From an uncultured Flavobacteriales bacterium (GTDB taxonomy: Bacteria > Bacteroidota > Bacteroidia > Flavobacteriales_G > Salibacteraceae), in assembly GCA_943788725.1 (NCBI GenBank), contig CALSRJ010000003.1, positions 682,001-746,000 on the forward strand: a DNA stretch of 64,000 nt. Reading direction: 5' to 3'. The stretch's first letter is position 1; the number at the start of each line of letters is the position of its first letter. The notes below the pieces were generated by a model, which saw only the letters and a program-made list of their open reading frames with translations, did not search any database and was not told the DNA's origin. Shown here piece by piece: positions 61,425 through 64,000 of the stretch. Position numbers and translations under genes: made by a program.

Positions 61425-62699
61425 GTGAAAGCACGCATCATTACCATAGGAGACGAGATCCTTATCGGACAGATTGTCGACACAAATTCCGCTTGGTTGG
61501 CGACCGAATTGCATCAGCTCGGCATTGCCATAGAACGCATCGTGAGCATTGCTGATACCCGCGAAGCGATCCATGACGCGCTGAATGCGGTGGACGATTC
61601 CATTGCCCTGGTCATCTTAACAGGTGGTCTGGGGCCGACCAAAGACGACATTACAAAGTCGGCCTTGGGCGATTGGTTCAACAGCGGTTGGCGGATGGAT
61701 GCTAAGGTGTTGGAGCGCGTTTCAGAACATTTCGCCATTCGCGGCATTCCGATGCCTGAGGTGAATAGAGCTCAGGCACAGGTTCCAGATAACTGTGAAG
61801 TGCTGTTCAACGCCCACGGCTCTGCACCGGGAATGTGGTTTGAGAAAAAGGGTACCGTCTTCATTTCCATGCCGGGCGTTCCCTTTGAGATGAAGTCCAT
61901 TTTTACCGACCAGGCCATTCCTCGCATTCGCACAAGGATTCAAAAACTGCCCATCATCCACCGCACCATCATGACCCAAGGCATCGGCGAGAGTTCGCTG
62001 ATGGAAATCATAGGCGATTGGGAGGAGAACCTGCACCATTCCGGTTTGAAGTTGGCTTACTTGCCGTCCGTAGGCTCGGTACGATTGCGCGTTTCAGGTT
62101 TTGGGGAGGATGAGCTAGCCCTGCAACGTCAGATCGATCAAGCCGTAGGAAATGTGCTCCCCCTGATCTCCCACTATGCCTTTGGGTTTGATGATGAAGC
62201 CTTGGAAAAGGTGATCGGTACCTTGCTCAGGGAACAGGGTAAGACCATCGCTACGGCTGAGAGCTGCACGGGCGGATACATCTCGCACATGTTGACGAGT
62301 ATTCCGGGCAGCAGTGTCTATTTCAACGGCAGTGCCGTGACGTACTCCAACGAAGCGAAGATGGAGGTGCTGGGCGTTGCTGAAGCTTCACTAGAGGCGT
62401 ACGGCGCTGTGAGCGAGGAGGTGGCTATACAAATGGCAGAAGGCGCACGGCGCATATTTCACACTGATTTCGCCATTTCAACTACGGGCATTGCCGGACC
62501 CGATGGCGGCGCAGAAGAGAAGCCTGTCGGGACAGTTTGGATCGGTGTTTCAGGTCCTTCGGGATCGTATGCCGAACGATTCAGGATGGGTAATCACCGT
62601 GAACGCAACATCAGAAAGTCCGCCCTGCAAGGCTTGCAGATGGTTCGAAAGGAGATTTTAAAAGAGAAAGGAATTTCTCTCCTAGAAGCGCTTCATTAA
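61425..62699 (+). CDS. cinA: CinA-family nicotinamide-nucleotide amidohydrolase
   Basis: A 424-residue two-domain enzyme. The N-terminal MoCF-like domain opens IITIGDEILIGQIVDTNSAW and contains LTGGLGPTKDDITK. The C-terminal amidohydrolase domain shows TAESCTGGYISHML, YFNGSAVTYSNEAK and STTGIAGPDGGAEEKPVGTVWIG. Family members cleave NMN to NaMN and hydrolyse ADP-ribose, recycling pyridine nucleotides. Starts at the ORF's GTG at 61425. Followed by rpmB. Confidence 0.95.
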   Translation: MKARIITIGDEILIGQIVDTNSAWLATELHQLGIAIERIVSIADTREAIHDALNAVDDSIALVILTGGLGPTKDDITKSALGDWFNSGWRMDAKVLERVSEHFAIRGIPMPEVNRAQAQVPDNCEVLFNAHGSAPGMWFEKKGTVFISMPGVPFEMKSIFTDQAIPRIRTRIQKLPIIHRTIMTQGIGESSLMEIIGDWEENLHHSGLKLAYLPSVGSVRLRVSGFGEDELALQRQIDQAVGNVLPLISHYAFGFDDEALEKVIGTLLREQGKTIATAESCTGGYISHMLTSIPGSSVYFNGSAVTYSNEAKMEVLGVAEASLEAYGAVSEEVAIQMAEGARRIFHTDFAISTTGIAGPDGGAEEKPVGTVWIGVSGPSGSYAERFRMGNHRERNIRKSALQGLQMVRKEILKEKGISLLEALH

Positions 62700-62713
62700 A
62701 TGAATATTAGACA

Positions 62714-62721
62714 TATATTTG
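62714..62721 (+). promoter_or_regulatory. -7 promoter element of rpmB
   Basis: TATATTTG followed by CACCCC, the usual form before Bacteroidota ribosomal genes, 22 bp before the ATG. No perfect TTTG 19-21 bp upstream. Confidence 0.6.
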
Positions 62722-62743
62722 CACCCCAATTTTCGAAGGAAAC

Positions 62744-62977
62744 ATGAAGATCTGCCAGATAACAGGAAAGACCGCTCAAGTAGGAAACAACGTTTCACAC
62801 TCAAACCGAAAGAGCAAAAGAACATTTGACGTCAACCTTCAAACGAAGAAATTTTTTGACGCTGAGACAGAAGAGTGGGTCACCTTGAAAGTGAGTGCTG
62901 CGGGAATCCGTAACATCAACAAGCGAGGTCTGGCTGCATGCTTGAAGGACGCCCGTGAGAAGGGATTCGTCAAGTAG
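62744..62977 (+). CDS. rpmB: 50S ribosomal protein L28
   Basis: A 77-residue ribosomal protein. The opening [20 protein letters not shown] and [14 protein letters not shown] are diagnostic; the terminal segment is [18 protein letters not shown]. In most Bacteroidota L33 (rpmG) follows; here a terminator follows and rpmG is not in the window. Confidence 0.97.
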   Translation: MKICQITGKTAQVGNNVSHSNRKSKRTFDVNLQTKKFFDAETEEWVTLKVSAAGIRNINKRGLAACLKDAREKGFVK

Positions 62978-62998
62978 ACTTTTCATACATCATATAGG

Positions 62999-63028
62999 AA
63001 CCTCGGTGCAATGCGCCGGGGTTTTTTT
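62999..63028 (+). terminator. Rho-independent terminator after rpmB
   Basis: AACCTCGG-TGCAATGCG-CCGGGGTT hairpin (8-bp stem with one T-G pair; its last two T belong to the run) followed by T-rich sequence ending at 63028. Confidence 0.85.
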
Positions 63029-63110
63029 ATGCCCGATTCACACGCGTACGTGTTTATAAAAGCACACAGGGGGTGGTCTTGTGCAGATGGAGACTCGCTT
63101 GCTTTGCAGC

Positions 63111-64000
63111 ATGAATCGATTTACCCTGACTTTCTTAACCATAGCCCTGGCGTTTTCATCCATTGCCCAAGAAGATGCCGTTGAGGTGAAGGAGGTGCCG
63201 AAGTTCAAGGTTTCGCCTTTACCCGAATTGACAGAAGAATTGAGCCCTGGATTTTTTGCTGAAAACCGAGAGCGACTTCGCGATACGTTGGAAGACAGTT
63301 CGATGGTCGTTTTGTTTTCTGCACCCATTCGGTACAGAAGCAACGACATTGAGTACCGTTACCATCAGGACCCTGATTTTTTCTATTTCACCGGTATCAA
63401 TGCTGAGCATGCCATGCTCATTCTGTTCGATGGTCCGGTGCAGATCGAAGGAAAGTGGTACCGGGAGATCCTTTTCATTGAAGAAAAGCAAGAGAAGAAG
63501 GAGATGTGGACGGGAACCATGATGGACGAAGAGGAAGCCAAAGAGGTGAGCGGTATCGCAGCTGTGATGCCCAATACAGCGTTCAAAACCTTGGACATCG
63601 ATTGGGAACCCATCAATCGCATCCTTGCCAATCGCAGCTTGTTCATTGAACGAGACAACAAGACCCACCCAGGCGATTTGGCGAGCATGGTGAAGCACTT
63701 ATTCAATAAGGCAGAGCGCGCAGCTGTTCCTGCGCAGGTAGATGAAGGGGAGGACCTATTCGGTTATTTGCGTCAGCACAAATCCAAGGAGGAAATCCGA
63801 ATGATGCAGACCGCCATCGACATTACGTGCATGGCGCACAACAATGTGATGCGTATGGTCGAGCCCGGAATGACCGAATACCAACTCGAGGCGATCATAG
63901 AATATACCTTTCGCTATGCTGGAGCGGATGGAATCGCTTTCCCATCGATTGTTGCATCGGGAGACAATGGTGCCATCATTCATTATACGAACAACGACGA
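63111..64000 (+). CDS. Secreted Xaa-Pro aminopeptidase (M24), N-terminal part
   Basis: Open from the ATG at 63111 to the window edge, 296 codons without a stop. Signal peptide MNRFTLTFLTIALAFSSIAQ. The aminopeptidase P N-domain shows RYRSNDIEYRYHQDPDFFYFTG, and the catalytic pita-bread domain begins at about residue 225 (KSKEEIRMMQTAIDITCMAHNNVM) with FPSIVASGDNGAIIHYTNND at the edge. Metal ligands lie beyond the window. Removes N-terminal residues before proline; periplasmic or secreted. Confidence 0.9.
   Translation, partial: MNRFTLTFLTIALAFSSIAQEDAVEVKEVPKFKVSPLPELTEELSPGFFAENRERLRDTLEDSSMVVLFSAPIRYRSNDIEYRYHQDPDFFYFTGINAEHAMLILFDGPVQIEGKWYREILFIEEKQEKKEMWTGTMMDEEEAKEVSGIAAVMPNTAFKTLDIDWEPINRILANRSLFIERDNKTHPGDLASMVKHLFNKAERAAVPAQVDEGEDLFGYLRQHKSKEEIRMMQTAIDITCMAHNNVMRMVEPGMTEYQLEAIIEYTFRYAGADGIAFPSIVASGDNGAIIHYTNND

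Overview
The window comes from a Bacteroidota chromosome, most likely a marine or freshwater member of Flavobacteriales (Cryomorphaceae/Schleiferiaceae type). The evidence is: type A C-terminal sorting domains of the type IX secretion system on secreted proteins (26385-27458, 35043-39125), promoters of the Bacteroidota form TTTG-N19-TAnnTTTG, a TonB-dependent-receptor-like barrel with a carboxypeptidase-like plug extension, a tRNA-Asp with encoded CCA, few recognisable Shine-Dalgarno sites, and several small lipoproteins. The genus is inference.

Layout. 1-2840: start of uvrB, a small membrane protein, a Cys/Met-metabolism PLP enzyme and a barrel-like protein. 2841-16617: one long leftward run. 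Read in transcription order it is arsS, a DUF2064 glycosyltransferase, an asparagine synthase, a GT4 glycosyltransferase, wza-like, wzc-like, rfbC, a WecA/TagO-like transferase, a lytic transglycosylase and uvrA, i.e. a capsule/exopolysaccharide block behind an arsenosugar pair. 16752-20434: a TlpA-like thioredoxin, a DUF1571-like/LysM protein, then an AraC regulator, SRPBCC and SDR group in which the last two genes are damaged. 20435-21178: truncated IS110 element. 21439-28336: a flavoprotein, a lipid A-type acyltransferase, a compact beta-1,3-glucan (laminarin) set GH17-GH17-GH16, and a YciI-like gene. 28647-33530: recQ facing a thioredoxin plus a TPR-SpoIIE phosphatase gene split by one stop codon. 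33689-42032: secreted and lipoprotein genes, including a 1360-residue GloVer-repeat T9SS protein and two tandem copies of a Sm-like/barrel family (third copy at 46156). 42977-44207: intact IS110 element. 44261-51569: small lipoprotein genes, tRNA-Asp, thioredoxin, an outer-membrane barrel, MscS and an MBL hydrolase. 51639-57950: rightward run with a PD40 protein, TauE, an M20 peptidase, a lipoprotein, SCO and cytochrome c. 58014-64000: desaturase, SirB1-like protein, nucleoside phosphorylase, cinA, rpmB and the start of a secreted aminopeptidase P.

The most notable find is the IS110 element at 42977-44207. Its roughly 210-bp leader upstream of the transposase can be read as a bridge RNA. One stem-loop carries two guide segments matching the two halves of the reconstructed target. 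A second carries two segments matching the two element ends. All four sit at the same core dinucleotide (TC on the transposase strand). The target lies in a dispersed REP-like intergenic repeat. A truncated second copy (20435-21178) abuts the same repeat, and unoccupied copies of the target are visible at 42930-42950 and 59014-59058.

Other points of interest: a G10 tract that puts an SRPBCC gene out of frame, the single TAA inside the TPR-phosphatase gene, alternating TTGCGT half-sites upstream of the Sm-like/barrel genes, and clusters of short modular repeats that fill nearly every long intergenic gap.
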